Made by a program: the position numbers and the translations under genes. 64,000 nt of DNA from an uncultured Burkholderiales bacterium (GTDB lineage: Bacteria > Pseudomonadota > Gammaproteobacteria > Burkholderiales > Burkholderiaceae_C), in the NCBI GenBank assembly GCA_945952065.1, contig CAMFGY010000028.1, forward strand, positions 1 through 64,000. The letters run 5' to 3'. Below the pieces are notes generated by a model. It searched no databases. It saw only the letters and a program-made list of their open reading frames with translations, and had not been told where the DNA came from. This document shows positions 36,031 to 43,920 of this stretch, piece after piece; positions within the stretch are counted from its first letter, which is position 1, and the number at the start of each line of letters is the position of its first letter.

Positions 36031-37248
36031 ATGAGCACGGTGTTTGTGCAACTGCAAGAGCCGCCTCGGCGTCGGAGTCCCAAGGGCTTCGCGCTTTGGG
36101 ACTTGGGCTTCCGGCCTTTTTACTTATTGGCAGCCTGGCTTGCCTTGCTGTCGGTTCCCCTATGGGCCGTGCAGTTCGTCGGCTTGTTGTCGCAGACTGG
36201 GTTGAGAGGATCCTTGTGGCACGCTCATGAAATGGTGTTTGGCTACGCGATGGCCATCGTCATCGGCTTTTTGTTCACGGCGGGGCGAAATTGGTCGGGT
36301 CAACCGACGCCGACAGGTCGACCATTGATGCTGCTTGCTGCGCTTTGGCTGCTGGCACGTTTGCTGGTGCTGAGCCCATGGGTCTGGGCTTCGATGCTGG
36401 TCAATTTTTCCGTGCCTTGCCTGGCGGCTTGGGGCTTATGGCGCGCTTTGCATGCAGGCGTCAACCGGCGCAATTACTTCTTTGTCCTGCTCTTGGTGAT
36501 GATGGGTTTGGCCAGTGCGGTCTTGCACTTTGGGGCGATCCAGCATGGCCTTCAATTGCCTTGGGTAGGTCCCGCGATTCGTGGGTTTGGGCTTCCTCTC
36601 GCCTTGGACGTCTTGCTGTTCATGATCGCGGTCATGGCGGGGCGCGTGGTTCCGATGTTTTCCAACAATGGAGTTCCTGGCATGAATGCCAGGCGTGATC
36701 CGCGTCTTGAGCGCATCTCGCTGGTGACGGTTGTTTTTTTGTTGGCCTGCGATGCCTTCGGCCTGGACGGGACGCTATTGCTGTTCCCTGTGCTGCTGGC
36801 TTTGTTGGCGCACGGTCTGCGCTTCTGGCTTTGGCAGCCGTGGCGCAGCCTGAAGAATCCGCTCGTCTGGGTGCTGCATGCCGCTTACGGCTGGCTGCTC
36901 GTGCACTTGATGCTGCGCGCGGCAGCAACGATGAACTGGGTTCCGGTCAGCGCGGCAACACATGCTTTGACAGTAGGCGTGATTGGCATGATGACACTGG
37001 GCATGATCACCCGTACGGCGCTTGGGCACACCGGCCGGCCTCTGAAGGCTGGCGTTGTTGAAACTGCCTCTTACCTGGCCTTGTTCGCAGCGGGCTTGAT
37101 TCGGGTCTTTCTCCCCTTGGTGTTGCCGCCAGCGTTGTACTGGTCGGTCGGCATCTCTTCGGCATTCTGGGCGCTGGCATTTGCACTTTATCTGTGGCGC
37201 TACAGCCCGATTCTGTTGCGCGCCCGGGTCGATGGATTGCCAGGCTGA
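36031..37248 (+). CDS. nnrS: NnrS-family membrane protein
   Basis: The 405-residue protein has about twelve membrane helices and NnrS hallmarks: ALWDLGFRPFYLLAAWLALL, LWHAHEMVFGYAMAIVIGFLFTA, AGRVVPMFSNNGVPG and THALTVGVIGMMTLGMITRTALGHTGRP. NnrS is a heme- and copper-containing protein that protects cells during NO stress. The ATG at 36031 is preceded by GGGAG. It lies in an operon with a DUF2249 gene and nsrR. Confidence 0.9.
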   Translation: MSTVFVQLQEPPRRRSPKGFALWDLGFRPFYLLAAWLALLSVPLWAVQFVGLLSQTGLRGSLWHAHEMVFGYAMAIVIGFLFTAGRNWSGQPTPTGRPLMLLAALWLLARLLVLSPWVWASMLVNFSVPCLAAWGLWRALHAGVNRRNYFFVLLLVMMGLASAVLHFGAIQHGLQLPWVGPAIRGFGLPLALDVLLFMIAVMAGRVVPMFSNNGVPGMNARRDPRLERISLVTVVFLLACDAFGLDGTLLLFPVLLALLAHGLRFWLWQPWRSLKNPLVWVLHAAYGWLLVHLMLRAAATMNWVPVSAATHALTVGVIGMMTLGMITRTALGHTGRPLKAGVVETASYLALFAAGLIRVFLPLVLPPALYWSVGISSAFWALAFALYLWRYSPILLRARVDGLPG

Positions 37249-37284
37249 TCCGAACTGCCAACCACTCTTGAAAGAAGGCCATCC

Positions 37285-37782
37285 ATGCGCTTAACCACCA
37301 TGACCGACTACGCGCTACGTTTGTTGATCTTTCTTGGGCAGCATCCCGATCGTCTCTGCACCAACTCTGAAGTCGCGCAAGCCTACGGAATTTCTGAAGC
37401 GCACCTGACCAAAATCACCCACCAGTTGGGTCAGGGCGGCTGGATTGCGACCGTGCGCGGCAAGGGTGGCGGCATGCGTTTGGCCCTCGCTCCGGCAGAC
37501 ATCATGCTTGGAGAGTTGGTTCGGGCTGTAGAGCCGGACTTTTATTTGGTGGAATGCCTGGGCAATGGCACCGCCTGTAATCTGACGGGCAATTGCAGAC
37601 TGACAGGCATCTTCAACGAGGCCTTGGCTGCGTTCTTGGAGCAACTTGATCGCTACAGTCTCGCAGACCTGTTGCTAAAGCAGAAGTCAGGTCGGGGGCA
37701 TCGTTCCATTGCCATTCAGGTCGCACCGGTGTTGGAAGAGGCTGGCGCTGCGATTGACCGACGTTCGAGAAGCGTCAAGTGA
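37285..37782 (+). CDS. nsrR: NsrR, Rrf2-family NO-sensing repressor
   Basis: The 165-residue product has an N-terminal winged helix (MRLTTMTDYALRLLIFLGQ, GISEAHLTKITHQL, GKGGGMRLA) and three cysteines, Cys91, Cys98 and Cys104, in the spacing that holds the NsrR iron-sulfur cluster. The cluster is destroyed by NO, which releases target genes. It is encoded between nnrS and ccoG, and a matching operator candidate lies before the operon, so autoregulation is likely. Confidence 0.92.
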   Translation: MRLTTMTDYALRLLIFLGQHPDRLCTNSEVAQAYGISEAHLTKITHQLGQGGWIATVRGKGGGMRLALAPADIMLGELVRAVEPDFYLVECLGNGTACNLTGNCRLTGIFNEALAAFLEQLDRYSLADLLLKQKSGRGHRSIAIQVAPVLEEAGAAIDRRSRSVK

Positions 37783-39224
37783 ACTTGCACGATCCAGCCG
37801 CTGCGGACACTTGCGTTGCCGCCACGGGCGGGCAGCGAGTCATCCCCCTGTACGTCGCCGAGACCAAGGTCTACCCTCGCTCGGTCAAAGGGCGATTCAC
37901 CAACTGGCGTTGGCTGATGGTGTTCGTGACGCAATTGTTCTTCTATGGCGCGCCCTGGCTCCAATGGCATGGTCGGCAGGCCTTGCTTTTTGATCTGGAG
38001 GCTGGGCGCTTCTACATCTTGGGCTTGCTGTTTTATCCGCAAGACTTCATCTATTTGGCGGTCCTGTTGGTTCTCAGTGCCTTGGCTCTGTTTTTCTTCA
38101 CTGCTGTGGCTGGCCGCTTATGGTGTGGCTACAGTTGCCCCCAGACGGTCTATACCGAGATGTTCATGTGGATTGAACGTCATACCGAGGGGGACCGTCA
38201 GGCTCGCATGCGGCTTGACCTATCGCCTTGGAATGCAGATAAATTGCTCCGCAAGTTCGGCAAGCATGGCGCTTGGATCGCACTGGCATTGTTGACGGGC
38301 TTTAGCTTTGTGGGCTACTTTGTCCCAGTTCGGCAGTTGAGCCACCAAGTCATCTCACTGCAGATCGAAGCCTGGCCCGCTTTTTGGGTTTTGTTTTACG
38401 CCGGTGCGACCTACGGCAACGCCGGCTTCTTGCGCGAGCAAATGTGCAAGTACATCTGCCCATACGCTCGATTTCAGAGTGCTTTGATCGATGCTGATTC
38501 TTTGATCATCAGCTATGACAGCGTGCGAGGCGAGCCGCGTGGGGCGCGATCGCGCAAGACTGCCAGTGGGCAACTCGGCCAAAGCGCAGATTGCGTGGAC
38601 TGCACATTGTGTGTGCAGGTATGCCCGACCGGCATTGATATCCGTAACGGACTGCAGAATGAGTGCATCGGCTGTGCGGCCTGCATTGATGTCTGTGACC
38701 AGGTGATGGACAAAGTCGGGGCTCCTCGCGGTTTGATTCGCTACGTTACGGAGAACGGGATCAAGAACCGCTGGAGCCGTGCGCAAATGCTGTCACGGGT
38801 CATGAGACCGCGAGTGCTTTTGTATGGGACCATCCTGGTGCTGTTGAGCTTGAGCTTCCTGATCAGCCTGCAGCAGCGCAGTGACTTGCTCATGGATGTG
38901 GTCAAGGACCGCGGCGTGATGACACGTCAAGTCGGAGAGGGTTGGACTGAGAACGTCTACCGATTGCAGTTGATCAATCGCACGGAGCGCCGTTTGCGCA
39001 TACGCCTCCATGCGGAGGGGCTGTCGGGTCTGGAGTTGAGCAATGGGGCGCACCTTGACATAAGCCTGGCTCCGGCAGCCATCGAAGCGTTACCTGTTCA
39101 ACTGCGCTTGCCGCCCCGGCCTGGCATGAATTCGGGCACTCACCCGGTGTACTTCATCGCCGAAGACCTGGATCATGCCGGGGCGACTTTCCGGACCAAG
39201 GCAGTGTTCTATCTGCCGCGTTGA
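37779..39224 (+). CDS. ccoG: CcoG/RdxA-type iron-sulfur membrane protein
   Basis: The 481-residue product has CcoG features. A VYPRSVKGRFTNWRW N-terminus precedes the first membrane helices. Cysteine motifs CGYSCPQTVYTEMFMWIE and CKYICPYARFQSALID follow, then ferredoxin clusters (CVDCTLCVQVCPTGIDIRNG, CIGCAACIDVCD) and a C-terminal IgG-like FixG domain. CcoG reduces Cu(II) to Cu(I) for cbb3 oxidase assembly. The GTG at 37779 overlaps the nsrR stop (GTGA). Its place in an NO-response operon rather than beside ccoNOQP is notable. Confidence 0.9.
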   Translation: MNLHDPAAADTCVAATGGQRVIPLYVAETKVYPRSVKGRFTNWRWLMVFVTQLFFYGAPWLQWHGRQALLFDLEAGRFYILGLLFYPQDFIYLAVLLVLSALALFFFTAVAGRLWCGYSCPQTVYTEMFMWIERHTEGDRQARMRLDLSPWNADKLLRKFGKHGAWIALALLTGFSFVGYFVPVRQLSHQVISLQIEAWPAFWVLFYAGATYGNAGFLREQMCKYICPYARFQSALIDADSLIISYDSVRGEPRGARSRKTASGQLGQSADCVDCTLCVQVCPTGIDIRNGLQNECIGCAACIDVCDQVMDKVGAPRGLIRYVTENGIKNRWSRAQMLSRVMRPRVLLYGTILVLLSLSFLISLQQRSDLLMDVVKDRGVMTRQVGEGWTENVYRLQLINRTERRLRIRLHAEGLSGLELSNGAHLDISLAPAAIEALPVQLRLPPRPGMNSGTHPVYFIAEDLDHAGATFRTKAVFYLPR

Positions 39225-39243
39225 CTTCAGTTGCTGGATTCAG

Positions 39244-40440
39244 ATGTCGCCGCACCGGCCCTTCTTTTTCGCAGGCGGATGGTTGTGGCTGTGCAGTGCC
39301 ATTTGGTGGTTTTTGCTTCGCTGGGGTCACTTTCCGCAAGGTAGGCTGCTTTCAAGCGTTGCCATGCACGGTTTGCTGATGAGCCTAGGCTTCATGCCGA
39401 TCTTCATGATTGGCTTTGCTTTGACCAGTCTTCCGCGTTGGCTAGACCAGCCTCAGATTGAGGCCCGAAGTCTGCGATGGGCGGCGGTTTCGATGTCGCT
39501 GGCGTGGCTGGGCGCGCTCGTGGCCGATGTCCAGGGTTGGCGCGAGATGGCCGGGCTTGCAATCGCCGTGTCGGGCGGGACTTTGTCTTTGCTAGCGGGC
39601 TCTCTTCTGATCCGCTGTCGTTGGCCTGGCGCCCGGAGCTCTTTTCATGCCCGCGGCATTTCTATCGGCTTGGTTTGGATCGGCCTTTGTCAGTTGGGCG
39701 CCGCTCAGGCTTTGCGTACGCAGCAGATGGACTGGCTTCAGACGGTTCAGTTCCTGGGATTGGAGCTCGGGGTGGGTGGCGTGTTTGTCCTGGCTTTGCA
39801 ACGCCTGACGCCTTTTGTTCATGAGCAAGCATGGCCTCGCCCGGGCCTATTGGGCGGCTTGTTGTTGTGCCTTCTGCTGCGCTGTGCCCTGTATTCGGCC
39901 GAGCGGTGGGCTTGGTCAGTCCCGCCTTTCTTGCACGCGCTTGCCGTGTTCCTGTTGCTTGCCATCGCCGTTGGGGTGTGGCGTGATGCGCGAGACCCTG
40001 CACTGGCTGTGGCACGACGTGCGCCGTTGGTGGCGCAGTTCTATCTTGGCTATCTCTGGCTGAGCTTGTGCATGGGCTTGGAGGCAGTGGCGCAGTGGCT
40101 CCTGGCCCTGGGATCGATCGAGCTGGCTCAGGGGTGGCGCATGGCGTCTTTGCATGCGTTGACTTTGGGATTCATGGGGACGATTCTGTTGGCCATGGTC
40201 AGTCGAGTCACGGCGCTCAAATGGGGCCGCAGCCTGGCCGTTGATCGCGGGCTTGTTGTCATGCAAGCCCTGCTTCAGCTCACGACGCTTGCCCGCATAC
40301 TCGCATCGCTTCCGCTGGAAGCCCTGGCGGTGGGTTTTCGAGAGGGATCTCTGCGTATTGCGGCGCTGAGCTTCGCATCTGTCGCACTGGCTTGGCTCTC
40401 GCGGTATGGGCCTTGGCTTTTCGCAGCAAAAGGGAGGTGA
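39244..40440 (+). CDS. NnrS-like membrane protein (second copy)
   Basis: The 398-residue protein has about twelve hydrophobic segments and weak NnrS-family signals: HRPFFFAGGWLWLCSAIWW, MHGLLMSLGFMPIFMIGFALTSLPRWL, LHALTLGFMGTILLAMVSRVTALKWGR. It resembles NnrS more distantly than the gene at 36031. It probably belongs to the same NO-protective membrane heme/copper superfamily. The ATG at 39244 lies 19 bases after ccoG. Confidence 0.75.
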   Translation: MSPHRPFFFAGGWLWLCSAIWWFLLRWGHFPQGRLLSSVAMHGLLMSLGFMPIFMIGFALTSLPRWLDQPQIEARSLRWAAVSMSLAWLGALVADVQGWREMAGLAIAVSGGTLSLLAGSLLIRCRWPGARSSFHARGISIGLVWIGLCQLGAAQALRTQQMDWLQTVQFLGLELGVGGVFVLALQRLTPFVHEQAWPRPGLLGGLLLCLLLRCALYSAERWAWSVPPFLHALAVFLLLAIAVGVWRDARDPALAVARRAPLVAQFYLGYLWLSLCMGLEAVAQWLLALGSIELAQGWRMASLHALTLGFMGTILLAMVSRVTALKWGRSLAVDRGLVVMQALLQLTTLARILASLPLEALAVGFREGSLRIAALSFASVALAWLSRYGPWLFAAKGR

Positions 40441-40447
40441 AAGCAAA

Positions 40448-40786
40448 ATGAATGAAGACGAAATGGTGCACCTGCGCGAACAACTGCTTCAGTCTTTGCG
40501 TCAGGTAGCTGACCCGGAGATTGGAGAGAACATTGTCGACCTGGGCTTGATCGAGTACTTGCGACTGAGCCCGCAGCTGGCCTCGCTTGGCCTCGTGCCC
40601 ACCAGTGCGACTTGTCCGATGGCCGATCAAATCATGGAGGAAGCCGGTTGCGCGCTGGAGAACTTGCTGCCTTCGGATTGGCGGGTTGAGGTGGACATGG
40701 ACTGGGACCTCATCTGGACGCCTGAACGTATGGCACCGGCGCTTCGAACTCGGCTGGGTTGGGCCTCGGGAGGTGAGACACAGTGA
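40448..40786 (+). CDS. MIP18/DUF59-type iron-sulfur assembly factor
   Basis: The 112-residue product has the DUF59 core LLQSLRQVADPEIGENIVDLGLIEYLRL and the motif TSATCPMADQIMEEAG. That motif carries the single conserved cysteine of SufT/MIP18-like proteins, which help deliver iron-sulfur clusters. AGGTG precedes the ATG at 40448. In this operon it could serve repair of NO-damaged clusters, which is inference. Confidence 0.85.
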   Translation: MNEDEMVHLREQLLQSLRQVADPEIGENIVDLGLIEYLRLSPQLASLGLVPTSATCPMADQIMEEAGCALENLLPSDWRVEVDMDWDLIWTPERMAPALRTRLGWASGGETQ

Positions 40787-41883
40787 GTCCGAGAATTCCC
40801 TCCGCCTTTTGGCGCTACGGGGTCATGGTTTGCGCTTTGCTGGCCGTCTCGAATTTGCTGGCCGGACTGTTGGGCGGCTTGCAGCGCCTGGGCAGCATTG
40901 GCACCGACTCCGGCGCTGCCGTCGTGGCTGCCCGGGTTTTGGCGGAGCATGGCGCGTTCATGATGGCCGGCTTCTTCGCCACCTTGATCAGCTTAGAACG
41001 GGCTGTGGCTTTGCGGCGCGGCCTATGGGTGCCCCTGTGCTCGGGGGGCGCGGGACTGTTGGCCGTGGCGGGCTTTTGGGACTGGGCGACCTGGGCTTGG
41101 GTGCTGTCAGCCTTGGGTTTGTTCAGCCTGTACTTGTGGGCTGCGCGTTACCGTTCGGTTTCCTTGCCGCTGGCCGTAGAGGCCAGTGCCTCGGTCGCGC
41201 TGCTGTGGGCGGCTTTGTCACTGATGTTTGGCGCCGCAGCTCAAGCGCGCTGGGGTTGGAGTCTTTTTTTGGTGCTGACGATTGTGGGAGAACGCCGCGA
41301 GTTGATGCGGCTGAGGCCCTTGCCTCGTTGGGCCGAACTCTTGTTCCTCTGGGCATGGGGCCTGTTGGCCCTGGTGGCTGTGTTGATGGGGCCGATGCCG
41401 GGGTTCGCATCTCGGCTGGGCTGGGCCGTCCTGGGTCTGCTGGCCTTGTGGTTGCTGCGATTTGATGTGGCTCGACTGCAGTGGCGCATGCCAGGCTGGG
41501 CAGGTCATACGGCCCTCTGTTTGCTGATGGGCTATGTCTGGCTATTGCTGGCGGCCCTGGCCGGACTCGCGGGTCAGGGGCAGCTGGGGGGTGTGGCCTG
41601 GCATTTGCTCTGGCTGGGCTTTGTCATGGCCATGGTGTTTGGTCATGCGCCCTTGATGTTGCCTGCCCTGGTGGGGGCACGGCCGCGTCACAGCAGGTGG
41701 GCTTTGTTGCCTTTGGTGCTGATGGGCTTCAGTCTTTTACTTCGTAGTCTGGCATGGCTTCGAGGTGAAACCACCTGGCTCGCTTGGGCGGGTCTGGGGC
41801 ATGGACTGGCCTTGCTTTGGTTTGGCCTGACCATGGCGTGGTTGGTGCGGCACCCACAGCAGCCAAAGGCCAATCGCAGTTAG
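40783..41883 (+). CDS. polytopic membrane protein of the NO-response block
   Basis: The 366-residue product is almost entirely hydrophobic with about eleven to twelve segments. Two histidine-containing helix motifs stand out, LAEHGAFMMAGFFATLISLERAVALRR and MVFGHAPLMLPALVGARPRH. They resemble NnrS-type helices but the overall match is too weak to name the family. The GTG at 40783 overlaps the stop of the upstream gene. A heme or copper membrane protein is plausible. Confidence 0.65.
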   Translation: MSPRIPSAFWRYGVMVCALLAVSNLLAGLLGGLQRLGSIGTDSGAAVVAARVLAEHGAFMMAGFFATLISLERAVALRRGLWVPLCSGGAGLLAVAGFWDWATWAWVLSALGLFSLYLWAARYRSVSLPLAVEASASVALLWAALSLMFGAAAQARWGWSLFLVLTIVGERRELMRLRPLPRWAELLFLWAWGLLALVAVLMGPMPGFASRLGWAVLGLLALWLLRFDVARLQWRMPGWAGHTALCLLMGYVWLLLAALAGLAGQGQLGGVAWHLLWLGFVMAMVFGHAPLMLPALVGARPRHSRWALLPLVLMGFSLLLRSLAWLRGETTWLAWAGLGHGLALLWFGLTMAWLVRHPQQPKANRS

Positions 41884-42017
41884 AGGCTGTAGCGTTTGTG
41901 TTTGACCAGGGCGATTCGGTGATGGCCTTGCATGCAGCGCCCAGACTATTCGCTCTGCCGCGTGCGCACTGAGCGCTCCAAGCGACAACGCTGGTGTCCC
42001 ATGCCCGGAGCGCTGGC

Positions 42018-42827
42018 CTACAGCGTCGGGCGGCGACTGGCCAATGCGGACAGGCCCTCAAGGTTGAGAAAGCGTATTTCTCGGTGCTGCATGAGCAGCA
42101 AGCCTTGTTCCTGAAAAGTGCGCAAGGTTCGCGACAAGGTTTCGGGCGTGACGCACAGTTGGGCCGCCAAATCCCGCTTGAGTTGTTGCAGGGTCAGGCA
42201 GTCGTCGAAGCCATTGAGGCGCAGTTCGGCCAGCAACCATTCGGCCAGACGGGCGGGGAAGTCCTGCGTCGCCAAGGCTTGACGTGAGGCCATGGCTTCG
42301 CACGCGTTGCGGCTGAGACTGTCCAACAAGGCACCGAGTAAGGCCGGTCGACTCCGACACAGCGCCAGGGTGGCTTGTGCTGGAAATTCTTGTGCGAGCA
42401 CGGGCGTCAATGCCAAGGCGGTTTCCGGAAAGCTCGCCTTGGGCCAAGCGGTGGCCAGATCAATCCATTGCCCTGCATGAAGCGCCCGGCTCTGCCGCCA
42501 GACGCCCTTGGCATCGTGCGAGCCCATGCTGAGTTTGCCTTGCACCAAAAGCCACAGGCTCCCTTGGTGGTTGATCGTGCCATCACGCAACAGGCAACTG
42601 CGCTGCCGAATTCGATGCATGCGGCCCAACGCCGCCAAGGCGGACAAGGCTTCCAAGTCGTTGGCCAAAGAGGGCCAGGCTTCTTGCAAGGCTTGCTGCA
42701 GCAGCCGTGATGACTCAGGCAATTTAAGGACGGTGCGTTTCGGTCGCTTGAGCTGCTGCTCAGGTAGGGCGTGAACCAGATTTCGGTCAGGCGTCGCGCG
42801 ATGGGTCGCTTGAAGGTGGGCATTCAT
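42018..42827 (-). CDS. CRP/FNR-family regulator, DNR-like
   Basis: The 269-residue product has a cyclic-nucleotide-binding-type beta domain (about 60-150). A C-terminal helix-turn-helix follows (LTLQQLKRDLAAQLCVTPETLSRTLRTF) whose recognition helix ETLSR matches the ExxSR pattern that reads TTGAT-type half sites. The four-cysteine N-terminal set of FNR is absent, so it fits the DNR/NNR class, which responds to NO through heme. GAGGAG precedes the ATG at 42827. It is the likely reader of the FNR-type boxes in this window. Confidence 0.8.
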   Translation of the reverse strand: MNAHLQATHRATPDRNLVHALPEQQLKRPKRTVLKLPESSRLLQQALQEAWPSLANDLEALSALAALGRMHRIRQRSCLLRDGTINHQGSLWLLVQGKLSMGSHDAKGVWRQSRALHAGQWIDLATAWPKASFPETALALTPVLAQEFPAQATLALCRSRPALLGALLDSLSRNACEAMASRQALATQDFPARLAEWLLAELRLNGFDDCLTLQQLKRDLAAQLCVTPETLSRTLRTFQEQGLLLMQHREIRFLNLEGLSALASRRPTL

Positions 42828-42922
42828 GGGGTGTCTCCTCGGGCTGCGGCGAAGCCGCAGGGGCTCGGCTGTAAGCCTGAGCGCATCGGGTGCTAGTCGA
42901 ACACCGGCAGCGCGCGAATACC

Positions 42923-42936
42923 TTGAACTGAGCCAA
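42923..42936 (-). promoter_or_regulatory. weak FNR/DNR-type box before the regulator gene
   Basis: TTGAA-N4-GCCAA keeps TTGA and CAA at the right spacing. It lies about 96 bases upstream of the DNR-like gene, between it and nrdG, and could allow autoregulation. Two or three mismatches make it the weakest box in the series. Confidence 0.35.
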
Positions 42937-42947
42937 GAAAACGCGCA

Positions 42948-43676
42948 TCAGTCCCGTCGCAGGATCAATTCGGGCATCTGCCATCTCAGTGCATCCAGCA
43001 AAGAGGGGCTTGGGTAGTCGAGCCCGACGGGCGGCAAAGGGTTGGCGCATCCCTCAGGGCGGGCGATCTGTAGAGCCCAATGCTGAACGCCCGCCGCCCT
43101 GAGTTGGCGAGCCATTGTGAGCAGGGCCGATTCATCATGCAGTTGAGGGTGGATCGTGCTGCGGCATTCAAAGGCAATGCCGGACTCCAGCAGCAGGGCC
43201 AAACTGGCTTTGACAGCTGCACCTGCTCGCGCTGCAGCGGCGGTCGGCAGGCCTGTAATTCGACCCATGAGGCGAGCGTCGTCAAGTGTGGACTTGATAT
43301 CCAGGCCCACCCAGTCCAAGACGGGCAACAATGCTGGAAGGCGGTGAGGCAGCATGCCGGCCGTATGCAGGCCGACCTTGAAGCCCAGGGCGCGTACCGC
43401 GATCAAGGCTTCGGGAAGGGCGGGGTCCAGCGTCGCCTCGCCGCCGCTGAAGACCACGGCGTCGAGCAGACCTTTGCGACGATGCAGCCAATCCAGCAAA
43501 TCAGGCCACTGAATGCCTGAGCTGACACGCCGCTGCATCTCCGGGTTATGGCAATAGCTGCAGCGCCAGGGGCAGCCGGGAATGAAAACAACCGCCGACA
43601 GGTAGCCGGGGTAGTCCACTGAACTGAAGCGAGTCAAGCCCGCGACAGCCAATTCAGGCCCGGCTGACTTGGACAT
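42948..43676 (-). CDS. nrdG: NrdG, anaerobic ribonucleotide reductase activating enzyme
   Basis: The 242-residue product is a radical SAM protein with the motif CPWRCSYCHNP near residue 35 and the GGE-type segment VVFSGGEATLDPAL. It begins LTRFSSVDYPGYLSAVVFIPG, typical of anaerobic NrdG in this group. It creates the glycyl radical on NrdD with S-adenosylmethionine. It directly follows the short ORF holding the glycyl-radical site, without a gap. Confidence 0.9.
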   Translation of the reverse strand: MSKSAGPELAVAGLTRFSSVDYPGYLSAVVFIPGCPWRCSYCHNPEMQRRVSSGIQWPDLLDWLHRRKGLLDAVVFSGGEATLDPALPEALIAVRALGFKVGLHTAGMLPHRLPALLPVLDWVGLDIKSTLDDARLMGRITGLPTAAAARAGAAVKASLALLLESGIAFECRSTIHPQLHDESALLTMARQLRAAGVQHWALQIARPEGCANPLPPVGLDYPSPSLLDALRWQMPELILRRD

Positions 43677-43883
43677 TCAGGTCGAAGTGAGAGTGACTGA
43701 ACATCCGCCTTCTCGGAAATGCAGGCGTTCTTGGAACTCACCTTGCTTGCCCGTGTTGAAGGAGGCGACGGGACGGTGATAGCCCATCACGCGTGTCCAG
43801 ACCTCACAGCGTTGGCGTTCCTCTTCGCGCAAGACCGGCGGATTCGCGGAAGTTTTCTGGGGGGATTGAAGTGTGCTTTGCAT
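43677..43883 (-). CDS. separate glycyl-radical domain of anaerobic ribonucleotide reductase
   Basis: The 68-residue product contains RCEVWTRVMGYHRPVASFN, then TGKQGEFQERLHF. This corresponds to the extreme C-terminus of class III NrdD (RVxGY... FNxGKQxE), where the radical glycine sits. The main NrdD chain upstream ends without this motif. The two frames are 37 bases apart and out of register, and this ORF has its own ATG at 43883. Either the enzyme works as two polypeptides or an old frameshift split it. I favour a functional split because the short ORF has a clean start and is followed by an intact nrdG. Confidence 0.75.
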   Translation of the reverse strand: MQSTLQSPQKTSANPPVLREEERQRCEVWTRVMGYHRPVASFNTGKQGEFQERLHFREGGCSVTLTST

Positions 43884-43920
43884 GGTGGTGGCTTTCTCTT
43901 TGCGTGGGTGGATTGGTCAA

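Noticed and set aside
42844-42860. Perfect 7-bp hairpin CTGCGGC...GCCGCAG as an nrdG terminator
   Set aside because: It has no U-tract and lies only four bases before the GAGGAG ribosome site of the next gene, so a simple terminator is unlikely.
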